The translations under genes were made by a program, and so were the position numbers. The notes under the pieces are model-generated. The model searched no databases, was not told where the DNA came from, and saw only the letters and a list, made by a program, of their open reading frames with translations. A stretch of 64,000 nt of DNA from CAVVST01 sp963750995. GTDB taxonomy: Bacteria; Acidobacteriota; Vicinamibacteria; Vicinamibacterales; UBA2999. Numbering within the stretch: the stretch's first letter is position 1; every line of letters begins with the position of its first letter. Where the stretch lies: assembly GCA_963750995.1 (NCBI GenBank), contig CAVVST010000003.1, positions 186,001-250,000 on the forward strand. Reading direction: 5' to 3'. Shown here one piece after another: positions 1 through 8,418 of the stretch.

Positions 1-2
1 CG

Positions 3-965
3 GTCGTCACCAGAGGGTGGGCACCACTGCCGGACGGGCGGATGTGGGGATCGTCGGCAGGCCTCGACATCGGCCCGGACGGTCATGTCTGGACCTACGA
101 CCGCTGTGGGGCGGTCGCGCTGACAGGCGGGTGCGACACGAACAATGTCAACCCCATCCTGAAGCTCGATCGCGCCACGGGAAAGGTGCTCGCCAGCTTC
201 GGCGCGGGGCTGTTCGTCCTCCCGCACGGCTTGCACGTGGATCGCGACGGCAACGTGTGGGTCACCGACTCACAGGGGAACAAGGCCGGTACAAAGGGCC
301 ACCAGGTCATCAAGTTCAGCCCCAGGGGCGACGTCCTGATGAAGCTGGGACGCGCGGGCGTGGCGGGCAGCGGTCCCGACACGTTCAACGAGCCGTGCGA
401 CATCATCACGGCGGCCAACGGCGACATCTTCGTCTCGGATGGGCACAGCGGCCAGGGCGAGAACCCGCCTGCCGGGGCCACCGGACGCATCATGAAGTTC
501 ACGAAAGACGGCAAGTTCATCAAGGAATGGGGGCGGATTGGCACCGCGCCCGGGGAATTCCGGACACCCCACGCGCTGGCATTCGATTCGCGCGGTCGCT
601 TGTTCGTGGCTGACCGCGGCAACCATCGGATTCAGATCTTCGATCAGGATGGCCGGTTCCTCGCCTCCTACGCGCAGTTCAGCCGGGTCAGCGGTCTCTT
701 CATCACTCCGGACGACATGCTGTATGCGATCGATTCGGAAACCAACGCGATGAACCATCCCGGGTGGACGACCGGCATCCGTATCGGACATGTGAACGCC
801 GACAAGGTGACGGCGTTCATTCCACCGCACCCGGTGGATGACCGGCCGTTCGGGGCCGCTGGAGAAGGCATCGCCGTCGATCGTGATGGAAACGTCTACG
901 CGGCCGAAGGGCCGATATCCCGTCCAATGGCAGGCGGAGGACTGACGAAGTACGCCAAACGCTGA
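3..965 (+). CDS. NHL-repeat beta-propeller protein, 5' end outside the window
   Basis: The frame is open to the left edge (V-V-T-R-G-W-A-P-L-P-D-G-R precedes the first internal Met at 42), so the start lies upstream. At least five NHL-type blades can be read, each with a G-x-(V/I/L)-(W/F/Y)-V-(T/S/A)-D core, for example around residues 80, 125, 195 and 285 of the visible part. The arrangement matches the peptidylglycine alpha-amidating lyase-like/6-bladed propeller proteins that Acidobacteria export in many copies. It most likely binds a ligand or acts as a periplasmic lyase, but no catalytic residues can be assigned. It is related to the NHL gene at 51392-52710 and to the scrap at 55155-55340. 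The next gene is convergent. Confidence 0.75.
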   Translation, partial: VVTRGWAPLPDGRMWGSSAGLDIGPDGHVWTYDRCGAVALTGGCDTNNVNPILKLDRATGKVLASFGAGLFVLPHGLHVDRDGNVWVTDSQGNKAGTKGHQVIKFSPRGDVLMKLGRAGVAGSGPDTFNEPCDIITAANGDIFVSDGHSGQGENPPAGATGRIMKFTKDGKFIKEWGRIGTAPGEFRTPHALAFDSRGRLFVADRGNHRIQIFDQDGRFLASYAQFSRVSGLFITPDDMLYAIDSETNAMNHPGWTTGIRIGHVNADKVTAFIPPHPVDDRPFGAAGEGIAVDRDGNVYAAEGPISRPMAGGGLTKYAKR

Positions 966-1030
966 CGTCCGGCGCGGCCGAACGAGGTGAAGGGCCCGTG
1001 GGGCCACGGCCCCCGGGCCGGATCAGAGTG

Positions 1031-2074
1031 TCAGAACACGATCGTCCAGCCCGGGTTGCGCGCCTGCTCTTTCGTATAGGAGACGCCGTGCACCTTGAGC
1101 CCTTGCTCGTCTACCAGGGTGATGACGCCACCTTTGTTCGAGAGCGCGAGCGGCTGCTGAACGCGAACCACGCGTGTGGCTCCGGCGTTCAGCACGCCTG
1201 ACAGCGGCAAGCGCTTCTTTTGCGTATCGAGGAGCGCCCAACCATCCAGCTTTATGTCGTGCGGTGCGGTGTTCAGCAGCGTGACCACTTCGATTTCCGG
1301 CGACTGTGTCGGGTTGACGAGGGCCCCGACAATCCGCACGAGACCGGCGGGGTCTTCGGAGGTCGGCGGCGCCGGAGGCGGCGGCGGACCTGGCGTGACG
1401 GGCGGCGAAGGCTGTGGCGGCGCTCCTATCCGATGACCCGTGCTGTCGTCCGTGTGCCAGGTTTGTGACTGGAACTTCAGGAGCACCGCGACCCAGTCGT
1501 CCTGGTTCGGGAAGTGCACCAGAAGCCCGCCATCCTGGTAGACGCCGTCATCGGACAGAAACTGGGCCGCGTTGCCCTGGTTCATGTGGATATCGTGAAT
1601 CCCGTTCCCCGGCAGGAACCCGAAGTACTTGTCCTTGACGCCTGGCTCGGGTCCCCACCGCTCGCCAAAGGCGTACACCAGCGCGGTCTCGTCGGCAACC
1701 GCCCGCTGCATCACCCGGTCAACCTTCTCGTTGAGGTCATTGTCGAAGCCGGGCAGGCTGAACGGAAGCGGCCGCATCCGGGTACGGTCGAAGAGATTGC
1801 CCCTGATGAAATCGAGCGCGCCAGAACCAGGCTTGCGTTCCAGCCTCGTGAAACCGGTCGGCAGCGGCTCGACGATCGCGGTAATCGGGTGCTCGAAGTG
1901 TTCGAGGATGATGTATTCGACGTCAGAGGGCGGCAGCTGCGATTTGACGTTTACGGCAATCCGGTAGTCGGTCGTGTCGTCGACGATCCGCACCTGGTAG
2001 TGAGGACTCTGGCCGGCCCCGATCCGGACTTCAATTGCCTTTCCCTTCAATACACCGTAGGAATGTAGCGGCAC
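1031..2074 (-). CDS. DUF2278 (YukJ-like) protein with C-terminal lamin tail domain
   Basis: The start is a GTG at 2074, preceded by a strong GGGAGGAG ribosome binding site. Residues 1-215 match the DUF2278/YukJ family: an N-terminal M-P-L-x-x-Y-G-V-L-K-G segment and the central G-I-H-D-I-H-M-N-Q-G motif. A proline-rich linker (about residues 220-240) leads to a C-terminal domain of about 100 residues with the features of a lamin tail domain (I-x-x-A-L-V-N-P ... L-L-N-T-A-P-H-D-I-x-L-D-G-W-A-L-L-D ... L-S-N-K-G-G-V-I-T-L-V-D). No signal peptide is seen, so it is probably cytoplasmic. The biochemical role of DUF2278 is unknown. It is divergent from the methyltransferase-like gene at 2301. Confidence 0.85.
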   Translation of the reverse strand: MPLHSYGVLKGKAIEVRIGAGQSPHYQVRIVDDTTDYRIAVNVKSQLPPSDVEYIILEHFEHPITAIVEPLPTGFTRLERKPGSGALDFIRGNLFDRTRMRPLPFSLPGFDNDLNEKVDRVMQRAVADETALVYAFGERWGPEPGVKDKYFGFLPGNGIHDIHMNQGNAAQFLSDDGVYQDGGLLVHFPNQDDWVAVLLKFQSQTWHTDDSTGHRIGAPPQPSPPVTPGPPPPPAPPTSEDPAGLVRIVGALVNPTQSPEIEVVTLLNTAPHDIKLDGWALLDTQKKRLPLSGVLNAGATRVVRVQQPLALSNKGGVITLVDEQGLKVHGVSYTKEQARNPGWTIVF

Positions 2075-2300
2075 TATCTCCTCCCACGCGGCAGGCGTGT
2101 CACACGACTGAGGGAAAGCTCTTCACCGGGGAGAATATCGCAAACATCCAGCCCAGATCGCGGAACTTGTGACCGGCGGAGACGAAGCGTAGGATCGGCG
2201 CATTCCTCACGCTCACCGTCGAATTGTCGGCGTTCTGCTGCTGATCGCATCAGGCGCGGCGCTCGCCGTCGCGCCGGCACGATTCGTTCGCTTCAGTGAA

Positions 2301-3608
2301 GTGCGGCCGATTCTGACCGAGCTCAGAGGCAAGCTGCCGCCCGAACTCAACACGTTGACTGCCGCGCAGCTGGAGAGCGCATGGCCGGGCTGGATCGCGC
2401 GCCACGATCAGCAGGTCCGCGCACGGCTCGAGCAAGGCGACGAAGACACCATCGTCAACTGGATGCTGTTCGGCACCTCGTTCACGTCGAGACCGCGCGC
2501 GGTGCTCGGCGCCGTCGAGTCGGGGGCCGCGGGGGATCGGGATGTGGTCCTGCGCCGGACCATTGACCTGATCTCGGCCCGGCTGGACGATCTGCTGACG
2601 GCACTCGCGGCCCCTGGCACTGACGAGCGCCGGCTGTTCGCCCGCGCCCTCCTCCAGCGACGAGGACTTCGGTTCGCGACCAGCGCAGACCGGGACGCTG
2701 CGCGAAAGTACCTGCTCGCGGCGGTCATTCGCGTCGCCAACGAACAGGACCAGATCGATCAGGAACTTGGCGCGACGAGCGGCAGCGACGCCGGTACCGA
2801 GTTCGTCCGGCGATCCCGGTTGTTCCGCACGCGCGGCCTGTCGCTGGACACGTCGCTCGTCACCAATTATTCGGTCGAGCAGGCCTTGGCGGCGATGAAA
2901 GCGCGCGGGCTCCTCAAGCCCGGCGCCGTCAGACGCGTGGCCGTTGTCGGTCCCGGACTTGACTTCGCCGATAAGGACGTCGGGTTCGACATCTACCCGC
3001 AGCAGACGCTGCAGCCCTTCGCCGTGCTTGATTCGCTCACACGGCTCGGGCTCGGACCTTCGCCGGGCGATCCGGACATCGTGCTGCTCGACATCAGCCC
3101 CCGCGTCATCGATCACGTGACGCAGGCCCGGGCGCGCGCCGCGAAGAACATCGGCTATACGCTGAACCTGCCCCTTCCCAGGAGCACGCCGTGGCTGCCC
3201 GACGTTCACACCTACTGGCAGACGTTCGGCGATCAGGTCGGCACGCCCGCCCAGGCGCCGACGTCGAAGACGATAGCTGACATGGCCGAGCTGCGCGCCG
3301 TTCGTGCGAGGCCGTCTGCCGTTCAGCGAATGTCCGTGCTGAATGTGAACATCGTGACCGAGCGCCTCGACGGCGAGGCGTTCGATCTGGTGATTGCCAC
3401 GAACGTGTTCATCTACTACGACCTGCTCGAGCAGGCGCTGGCGATGTCGAACGTCCACGCCATACTGAAGCCCGGCGCCTTTCTGCTGGCAAACGTCTCG
3501 GCACCGAGCCTGACGTCGGTGACGATTCGCCCGGTCGAAACCACGACCACCCGCTACGCCCAGAACATCGTCGATTCCATCGTCTGGTACCGAGCCCCCG
3601 CGAACTGA
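2301..3608 (+). CDS. Methyltransferase-like protein, possibly exported
   Basis: The first standard start is GTG at 2301, but the frame is open back to 2193 and encodes V-G-V-L-L-L-I-A-S-G-A-A-L-A-V-A-P-A, a good signal peptide or membrane anchor, with no ATG, GTG or TTG before it. The true start may be a rare codon (CTG or ATT near 2202-2241) or may have been lost. The C-terminal half carries F-D-L-V-I-A-T-N-V-F-I-Y-Y-D, then the Y-D-L-L-E-Q-A-L-A and I-L-K-P-G-A-F-L-L-A-N sequence of class I SAM methyltransferases, CheR-like in flavour. The SAM-binding glycine loop (V-V-G-P-G-L-D-F) lies near residue 215. The N-terminal 200 residues are helical and not recognised. The last 15 codons are copied downstream of the AlkD gene (see the direct repeat). 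Confidence 0.6.
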   Translation: MRPILTELRGKLPPELNTLTAAQLESAWPGWIARHDQQVRARLEQGDEDTIVNWMLFGTSFTSRPRAVLGAVESGAAGDRDVVLRRTIDLISARLDDLLTALAAPGTDERRLFARALLQRRGLRFATSADRDAARKYLLAAVIRVANEQDQIDQELGATSGSDAGTEFVRRSRLFRTRGLSLDTSLVTNYSVEQALAAMKARGLLKPGAVRRVAVVGPGLDFADKDVGFDIYPQQTLQPFAVLDSLTRLGLGPSPGDPDIVLLDISPRVIDHVTQARARAAKNIGYTLNLPLPRSTPWLPDVHTYWQTFGDQVGTPAQAPTSKTIADMAELRAVRARPSAVQRMSVLNVNIVTERLDGEAFDLVIATNVFIYYDLLEQALAMSNVHAILKPGAFLLANVSAPSLTSVTIRPVETTTTRYAQNIVDSIVWYRAPAN

Positions 3609-3622
3609 GCCATTCGCTTGAC
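3564..3622 (+). repeat. 59-bp direct repeat, left copy
   Basis: Covers the last codons, the stop codon and 14 following bases of the methyltransferase-like gene. It recurs at 4325-4381 in the same orientation, with one C/T change and a 2-bp length difference inside a run of C. The pair brackets the AlkD-like gene. Confidence 0.95.
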
Positions 3623-3642
3623 CCTATCCCGCGATCCGGCGT

Positions 3643-4308
3643 TCAGCCTTGCCGGCTCACCATTGCGTTAATCCAGATTGGGGCGAACGGGGACGTGCAA
3701 CCCTTCGACACGGGATAGTCCCGATAGATTCCCAACTTCTCGCCTATGGCGACGGCCCGCTTGCGGTGTTTGGGGAAGCGGATGCCGATTGCCGCCAGAG
3801 TATTGTTCATTGTCCACTGCACTTCCGGATCGGCACTGGCCATTTCGGACTCGATGCGATCCAGCAGCGCCGGAAGAGCGAGCCCGTCCGGACTCTTCCC
3901 GACCCGCTCCGCGGTGAGGTCCCATCCGGCGCGGGCCGCCCAGCGGTCGTCCGTGACCATCCATTCCTGGCGAAGAGTCTCCTTGTCGGGGTGCTGCCTG
4001 ACGACATAGGCGTTGAGCCAGTCCGCCACGCGCACAAAGGTCACGGACCGCACCATCCGTTCCATCTCGTCGGCCGACAGTTTCTTGGGCTGGATCAGGA
4101 GAGTGGCCAGGAACTGGGCATCGACGTTCCCGGTCTCCCAGAGCGACAGAGCCAACGGATGGTCCGTCCGGATCTTTTTCGCCAGCACCCGGATGTCGCC
4201 GAGACTGACGCCGAACTGAGTGTCGCCGGCGCCGCTCTTGGCGTTCTGCGCCCGCACCTTCGCGTTGCCGAGCGCTTTGAGCTGTTTGAGAGTTTCTTTG
4301 AGGGTCAT
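3643..4308 (-). CDS. DNA alkylation repair protein, AlkD-like HEAT-repeat glycosylase
   Basis: A 221-residue protein starting at M-T-L-K-E-T-L-K, with GGATC upstream as a weak ribosome binding site. The in-frame extension to 4341 would run into the right-hand direct repeat and is unlikely. The sequence has the all-helical HEAT-like repeats of the AlkD/AlkC superfamily: F-G-V-S-L-G-D-I-R-V-L-A-K-K-I, then L-A-L-S-L-W-E-T-G-N-V-D-A-Q-F-L-A-T-L, W-V-T/M-V-T-D-D-R-W-A-A-R-A-G-W-D, and W-T-M-N-N-T-L-A-A-I-G near the C-terminus. Family members remove bulky or positively charged alkyl-purines without base flipping. The gene is reversed relative to both flanking genes and sits exactly between two copies of a direct repeat, so it may be an insertion. 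Confidence 0.85.
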   Translation of the reverse strand: MTLKETLKQLKALGNAKVRAQNAKSGAGDTQFGVSLGDIRVLAKKIRTDHPLALSLWETGNVDAQFLATLLIQPKKLSADEMERMVRSVTFVRVADWLNAYVVRQHPDKETLRQEWMVTDDRWAARAGWDLTAERVGKSPDGLALPALLDRIESEMASADPEVQWTMNNTLAAIGIRFPKHRKRAVAIGEKLGIYRDYPVSKGCTSPFAPIWINAMVSRQG

Positions 4309-4324
4309 GTTCGGGATCCTACAA

Positions 4325-4381
4325 AACATCGTCGATTCCATCGTCTGGTATCGAGCCCGCGAACTGAGCCATTCGCTTGAC
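4325..4381 (+). repeat. 57-bp direct repeat, right copy
   Basis: Second copy of the 3564-3622 sequence. It encodes N-I-V-D-S-I-V-W-Y-R-A-R-E-L, then runs out of frame, so it is a non-functional copy of the methyltransferase gene tail. Confidence 0.95.
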
Positions 4382-4478
4382 AGGCGTGGGCGACAGGACT
4401 AGCCTGCCCGCCTCAGGGGTAATTCCGCGAAGACCCACGCCGGCGTCGTCCACTTGCAACGCACGTAGGAGGACATCG

Positions 4479-7400
4479 ATGCTGAACCTGATTCAGCGTT
4501 CCCCAGGGTTCGTGCTGGTCGTCTTGATCGCGTTGTTCCTGCCCTCGGCCGTCCATGCACAAGCTGCAATCACTGGCGTCGTCCGCGACGCGTCGGGCGG
4601 CGTCCTGCCCGGCGTGACGGTGGAAGCCACCAGCCCCGTCCTGATTGAAAAGGTCCGTTCGGTCGTCACCGACGCGACCGGCCAGTACCGCATCGTCGAT
4701 CTCCGTCCCGGCGCCTACTCCGTGACATTTGCGCTGCCCGGGTTCAGTGCCGTGAAACGCGAAGGGATCGAGCTGTCGGGGAACTTCGTGGCGACGGTGA
4801 ACGCCGACCTGCGCGTCGGCACGGTCGAGGAAACGATCACGGTTACTGGCGAGACGCCGATCGTCGACGTGCAGAGCGCGCGGACGCAGCAGATCATCGA
4901 TAGAGATGTCATCTCCGCGATTCCGTCCTCCCGAAACGTCAACGGCATCCAGAACCTGATTCCCGGAATGTCAGCGGCCGGCGGCGTCGGAGTCATCGGG
5001 AATTCGAACACTGATTCCGGAAACATCGGGGGGACGATGCAGGGGGGTGCCGCGGCCATCCACGGCGGGCGCGCGTCCGACTCACGAATCTACGCCGACG
5101 GCATCAACATGGGGTGGGCCGGCGGAAACGGCGGCGGCGGGAACATGCCGCAGATCGCCGCCGCGCAGGAAGTGGTGCTGACCATTGCGGGCGGCCTCGC
5201 TGATGCCGAGACCGGCGGTGTGGTCATCAACGTCATCCCGCGCGAAGGGGCAAACACCTTCAGCGGTCAGTTCAATTTCAGCGGCTCAAACGATTCCCTG
5301 CAAGGCAGCAACTACACCGACAGGCTCAAAGCCCTCGGCCTGCGCTCGCCGTCGGAGCTCATTTCCGTCTACGACGTCAATCCGATGTACGGCGGCCGGA
5401 TTGTGCAAGACAAAGTGTGGTTCTACGGGGCGTTCCGCCAGACCGGCGGGAAGAGCACGGTGCCGGGCATGTTCTGGAACAAGAACGCCGGTGATCCGAC
5501 GAAGTGGATCGCCGACTTCGACCGATCGAAGCCGGCATTCACGAACAGGGTGGAGCGCCAGGCGACCTTCCGGGTGACGTGGCAGGCGACGCCGCGCAAC
5601 AAGTTCAACATGCACTGGGCCGAGCAGTACCTCGACACGAACTACGGACAGGGTGGCGGCGCGGAGACCGCCGGCCAGCTGACGACGCCGGAGGCGACGC
5701 CGCGGTCGTACTACATCCCGTCCCGTCAACCGCATGCCACGTGGACATCGCCCATCTCGGGGCGGCTGCTCGCCGAGGCCGGCTGGGGCATGTATCAGGC
5801 CCGATACCGCTTCGCGCCTCGCAACGACGGCACCGACGTTCCGGGAATGATCCAGGTCCTGGAGCAAGGCGGCGAGGTGCCCAACCTCCTCTCTCGGGCG
5901 CCCGCGGCGCCCGCGCAGGGTGGTTTCGCGCATTCGCTGATCGGAGCGCTGGCCAGCCTGCGGGCGTCGCTGACGTATGTCACCGGCGCGCACAGCATCA
6001 AGGTCGGGTACCAGGGCGGGTTCGGCAATCCGTCTCAGACATACAACTACCCGAACCAGATTACGCAGATCCGGATGAGAGACGGCATCCCGAATCAGTT
6101 GACACAGACCGTCGTCGTGGGCGGCCACATCAAGTACGTCCGCAATCTCATTCCGACGAACTTCTACGCCCAGGACCAGTGGACCTTGAAGCGGCTGACG
6201 CTGCAGGGCGGCGTGCGATACGACTCCCTGAAATCGAGTTATCCCGACTCGAGCGTAGGTGGACCCGGCTATCCGTTTGCACCGGAGGAAATCTCCTATC
6301 CGGCCCGGTCAACTCCCGGGTACGACTGGAAGGACATCACGCCTCGGATCGGTGCAGCCTACGACTTGTTTGGAAACGGCAAAACGGCGGTCCGGTTCAA
6401 CGTCGGCAAGTACATGGAAGCCATCACGGCGACCAACAACGACCTGGACATGAACCCGCTGGTGCGCACGGTCCTCCGGACGACGCGGGGGTGGACCGAT
6501 ACGAACAGGAACTACGTACCTGACTGCGATCTGATGAGCCCGGCGGCCAACGGCGAATGCGCGCGGATGGACAACCAGAACCTGGGGCGGCAGGTATTCA
6601 ACCGCAGCTTCGACCCTGAATTCGTCGGCGGCTGGGGCACGCGGTCCTATAACTGGAGCCTCGGCCTGTCGGTCCAGCAGGAAGTCGTGCCTCGCGTCTC
6701 GGTGACCGTCGGCTTCCATCGCAACTGGTGGGGCAACTGGTACGTCGTCGACAACCGGTCAACCAGTCTCCAGGACTACACGCCGTTCAGCATCAGGGCG
6801 CCGAGCGATCCGCGGCTGCCCGGCGGCGGCGGTTACACGGTCGACGGGCTGTACAACCTGGTCCCCGAAAAGGTTGGAGTGGTCGACGAGCTCGCGCAGT
6901 CCTACAGGAACTTCGGCGAGCAGACCGAGAACTGGCAGGGGTTCGACTACTCCGTCGTGGCGCGGCTGCCATGGGGGTTGACGGCGCAGGCCGGCGCAGG
7001 CACCGGGCGCAAGTTCGCCGATGGCTGCGCGGTGAGGGCGAAGCTGCCGGAGCTCGGGGCGGGTCCTACAGGCGCCGCCAACAGCTCGGTCACGGCAAAC
7101 GTCCTGGTGACCACCCAGCGCGGCTCCCTTTCAGTGACCAATCCTCACTGTCGCTTCGCCGAGCCGTACAGGACGGACTTCCGGGGGCTCGCCACGTATA
7201 CGGTTCCCAAAGCAGACGTTCAGCTCGCTTTAACGTGGATGAGCGTACCCGGGGAGTATCTGGAGGCGAACTTCGTGGCGGACAACGCGTGGGTCGCCGC
7301 CGGACCGCAGCCGCTCGGCCGGCCTCTCACAGGAGCGGCCGTTGCGACGGTGAACCTGATCACGCCGTATACGGTGTTTGCCGATCGACGCAACAACATG

Positions 7401-7592
7401 GACTTCCGGGTTGCGAAAATCTTCCGGTTCAGTGGGAAGCGCACCCTGGTTGGCGTCGACATCTACAACCTCATGAACGTAGACGTGGTGACGGCGTACA
7501 ACCAGACATTCGTGCCGGGTGGTCCGTGGCTGACGCCGACCGCCATTCAGCCGGCGCGGTACGCCAGGTTCAGCATGGAATTCGATTTCTAG
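4479..7592 (+). CDS. TonB-dependent receptor, Oar/carboxypeptidase-regulatory type (copy 1)
   Basis: The start is ATG at 4479, preceded by AGGAGG at 4467. A signal peptide (L-V-V-L-I-A-L-F-L-P-S-A-V-H-A) precedes a CarboxypepD_reg-like domain (A-I-T-G-V-V-R-D-A-S-G-G-V-L-P-G-V), then a plug domain (T-I-T-V-T-G-E-T-P-I-V-D-V, and D-G-I-N-M-G near residue 210), then a 22-strand outer-membrane barrel that ends in a terminal Phe (F-S-M-E-F-D-F), the usual BAM signal. At about 1037 residues the length is typical. The family imports or binds large substrates in Bacteroidota, Myxococcota and Acidobacteriota. The substrate is not evident. It is intact, unlike three of the four other copies in the window. 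Confidence 0.92.
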   Translation: MLNLIQRSPGFVLVVLIALFLPSAVHAQAAITGVVRDASGGVLPGVTVEATSPVLIEKVRSVVTDATGQYRIVDLRPGAYSVTFALPGFSAVKREGIELSGNFVATVNADLRVGTVEETITVTGETPIVDVQSARTQQIIDRDVISAIPSSRNVNGIQNLIPGMSAAGGVGVIGNSNTDSGNIGGTMQGGAAAIHGGRASDSRIYADGINMGWAGGNGGGGNMPQIAAAQEVVLTIAGGLADAETGGVVINVIPREGANTFSGQFNFSGSNDSLQGSNYTDRLKALGLRSPSELISVYDVNPMYGGRIVQDKVWFYGAFRQTGGKSTVPGMFWNKNAGDPTKWIADFDRSKPAFTNRVERQATFRVTWQATPRNKFNMHWAEQYLDTNYGQGGGAETAGQLTTPEATPRSYYIPSRQPHATWTSPISGRLLAEAGWGMYQARYRFAPRNDGTDVPGMIQVLEQGGEVPNLLSRAPAAPAQGGFAHSLIGALASLRASLTYVTGAHSIKVGYQGGFGNPSQTYNYPNQITQIRMRDGIPNQLTQTVVVGGHIKYVRNLIPTNFYAQDQWTLKRLTLQGGVRYDSLKSSYPDSSVGGPGYPFAPEEISYPARSTPGYDWKDITPRIGAAYDLFGNGKTAVRFNVGKYMEAITATNNDLDMNPLVRTVLRTTRGWTDTNRNYVPDCDLMSPAANGECARMDNQNLGRQVFNRSFDPEFVGGWGTRSYNWSLGLSVQQEVVPRVSVTVGFHRNWWGNWYVVDNRSTSLQDYTPFSIRAPSDPRLPGGGGYTVDGLYNLVPEKVGVVDELAQSYRNFGEQTENWQGFDYSVVARLPWGLTAQAGAGTGRKFADGCAVRAKLPELGAGPTGAANSSVTANVLVTTQRGSLSVTNPHCRFAEPYRTDFRGLATYTVPKADVQLALTWMSVPGEYLEANFVADNAWVAAGPQPLGRPLTGAAVATVNLITPYTVFADRRNNMDFRVAKIFRFSGKRTLVGVDIYNLMNVDVVTAYNQTFVPGGPWLTPTAIQPARYARFSMEFDF

Positions 7593-7628
7593 TATGAATT
7601 TCTGAATAAGGTAGCGTCTCGTCATGAC

Positions 7629-7681
7629 GTAGTGTCCGCCTTCAGGCGCGCTTCACAAGTCTGGCTAAAGCCGGACACGAC
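7629..7681. repeat. REP-like palindromic element, copy A
   Basis: GTAGTGTCCGCCTTCAGGCG at 7629-7648, then an inverted relative GGCTAAAGCCGGACACGACG at 7662-7681. The same units occur three times at 34374-34455. They lie in intergenic DNA between convergent genes. Confidence 0.7.
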
Positions 7682-7710
7682 GCATGAACGAAATATCGTT
7701 GGCCCACTTC

Positions 7711-7740
7711 GCGGCCCGCTCTCGTCAGAGGGCGGGCCGC
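7711..7740. terminator. Bidirectional hairpin between convergent genes
   Basis: A perfect 9-bp GC stem (GCGGCCCGC ... GCGGGCCGC) with a 12-base loop lies between the converging ends of the receptor gene (7592) and the envelope gene (7775). No clear T-tract follows, so it may act as a transcript-end hairpin on either strand. Confidence 0.6.
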
Positions 7741-7774
7741 TGTTGCGTTGCACGAGCGCTGTCGGGCAGACAGG

Positions 7775-8410
7775 CTACCAGTCGAACTGGAGGGCGAGAT
7801 TACCCGTGACGCCGTTGAGGCTGTCATCCAGCGCATCGGTAAAACCCGTGAGACGGTAGCCGGCCCCGAGGTTCAAGGTGACATGACGGAACAGGTCGGC
7901 GCCGGCGGTCACCTGCGGCTCGAAGACGAAGAAGTCGTCCCTTGCAAGAATGCGGACGGTAGATGACCCCGGCTGGCTGCCCGGCAGTCCGCCAAAACGA
8001 ATGCGGCGGTCCGGTATTGCGACTGGACCGCCGCGGATGCTGATGTCGCGGCCCAGCGTGCCGCTGCCCACACCGACCAGGCCGCGAGCGCCAAACCGGA
8101 TCCCCACCACCCGCTCTGGCGCCGACCAGCCGACCAGCAGCCCGCCATAGGCGAGTTCCTCCCCCCGCGACCCACTCACCAGCCAGTAGCCGGCGCCACC
8201 AATCATGAGGGCCTCGTCGAAGACGCGGCCGGCATACGCGCCGGCGAGCTGTCCAACCGTGCCGTCGATGTCGGTCACTTTGTAATCAGGCGCGACGACG
8301 AATGCATTCTCCACCCGCTCGACGATGAGCGGCGGCGGAGCGGTTTGCGCCAGAGCGCCAACCGGGAACAGGACGACGAGCGCGAACAATGCGCGAATGA
8401 TCATGAGCAT
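7775..8410 (-). CDS. Putative outer-membrane/envelope protein
   Basis: The start is ATG at 8410 (alternative in-frame ATG at 8404), with AGGAAAGG just upstream. A clear signal peptide (I-I-R-A-L-F-A-L-V-V-L-F-P-V-G-A-L-A-Q) is cut near residue 22. The mature part is rich in alternating glycine/aromatic strands (G-G-A-G-Y-W-L-V-S-G, Y-G-G-L-L-V-G-W, V-G-I-R-F-G-A-R-G), and the C-terminus L-N-G-V-T-G-N-L-A-L-Q-F-D-W ends in an aromatic residue, as in small beta-barrels. It lies 8 bp after the PEGA gene and is surely co-transcribed with it. No named family is recognised. Confidence 0.75.
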   Translation of the reverse strand: MLMIIRALFALVVLFPVGALAQTAPPPLIVERVENAFVVAPDYKVTDIDGTVGQLAGAYAGRVFDEALMIGGAGYWLVSGSRGEELAYGGLLVGWSAPERVVGIRFGARGLVGVGSGTLGRDISIRGGPVAIPDRRIRFGGLPGSQPGSSTVRILARDDFFVFEPQVTAGADLFRHVTLNLGAGYRLTGFTDALDDSLNGVTGNLALQFDW

Positions 8411-8418
8411 GACCTTTC

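Noticed and set aside
2250..3458. 402-residue minus-strand ORF
   Set aside because: Antisense of the methyltransferase-like gene; no domain, no ribosome binding site.
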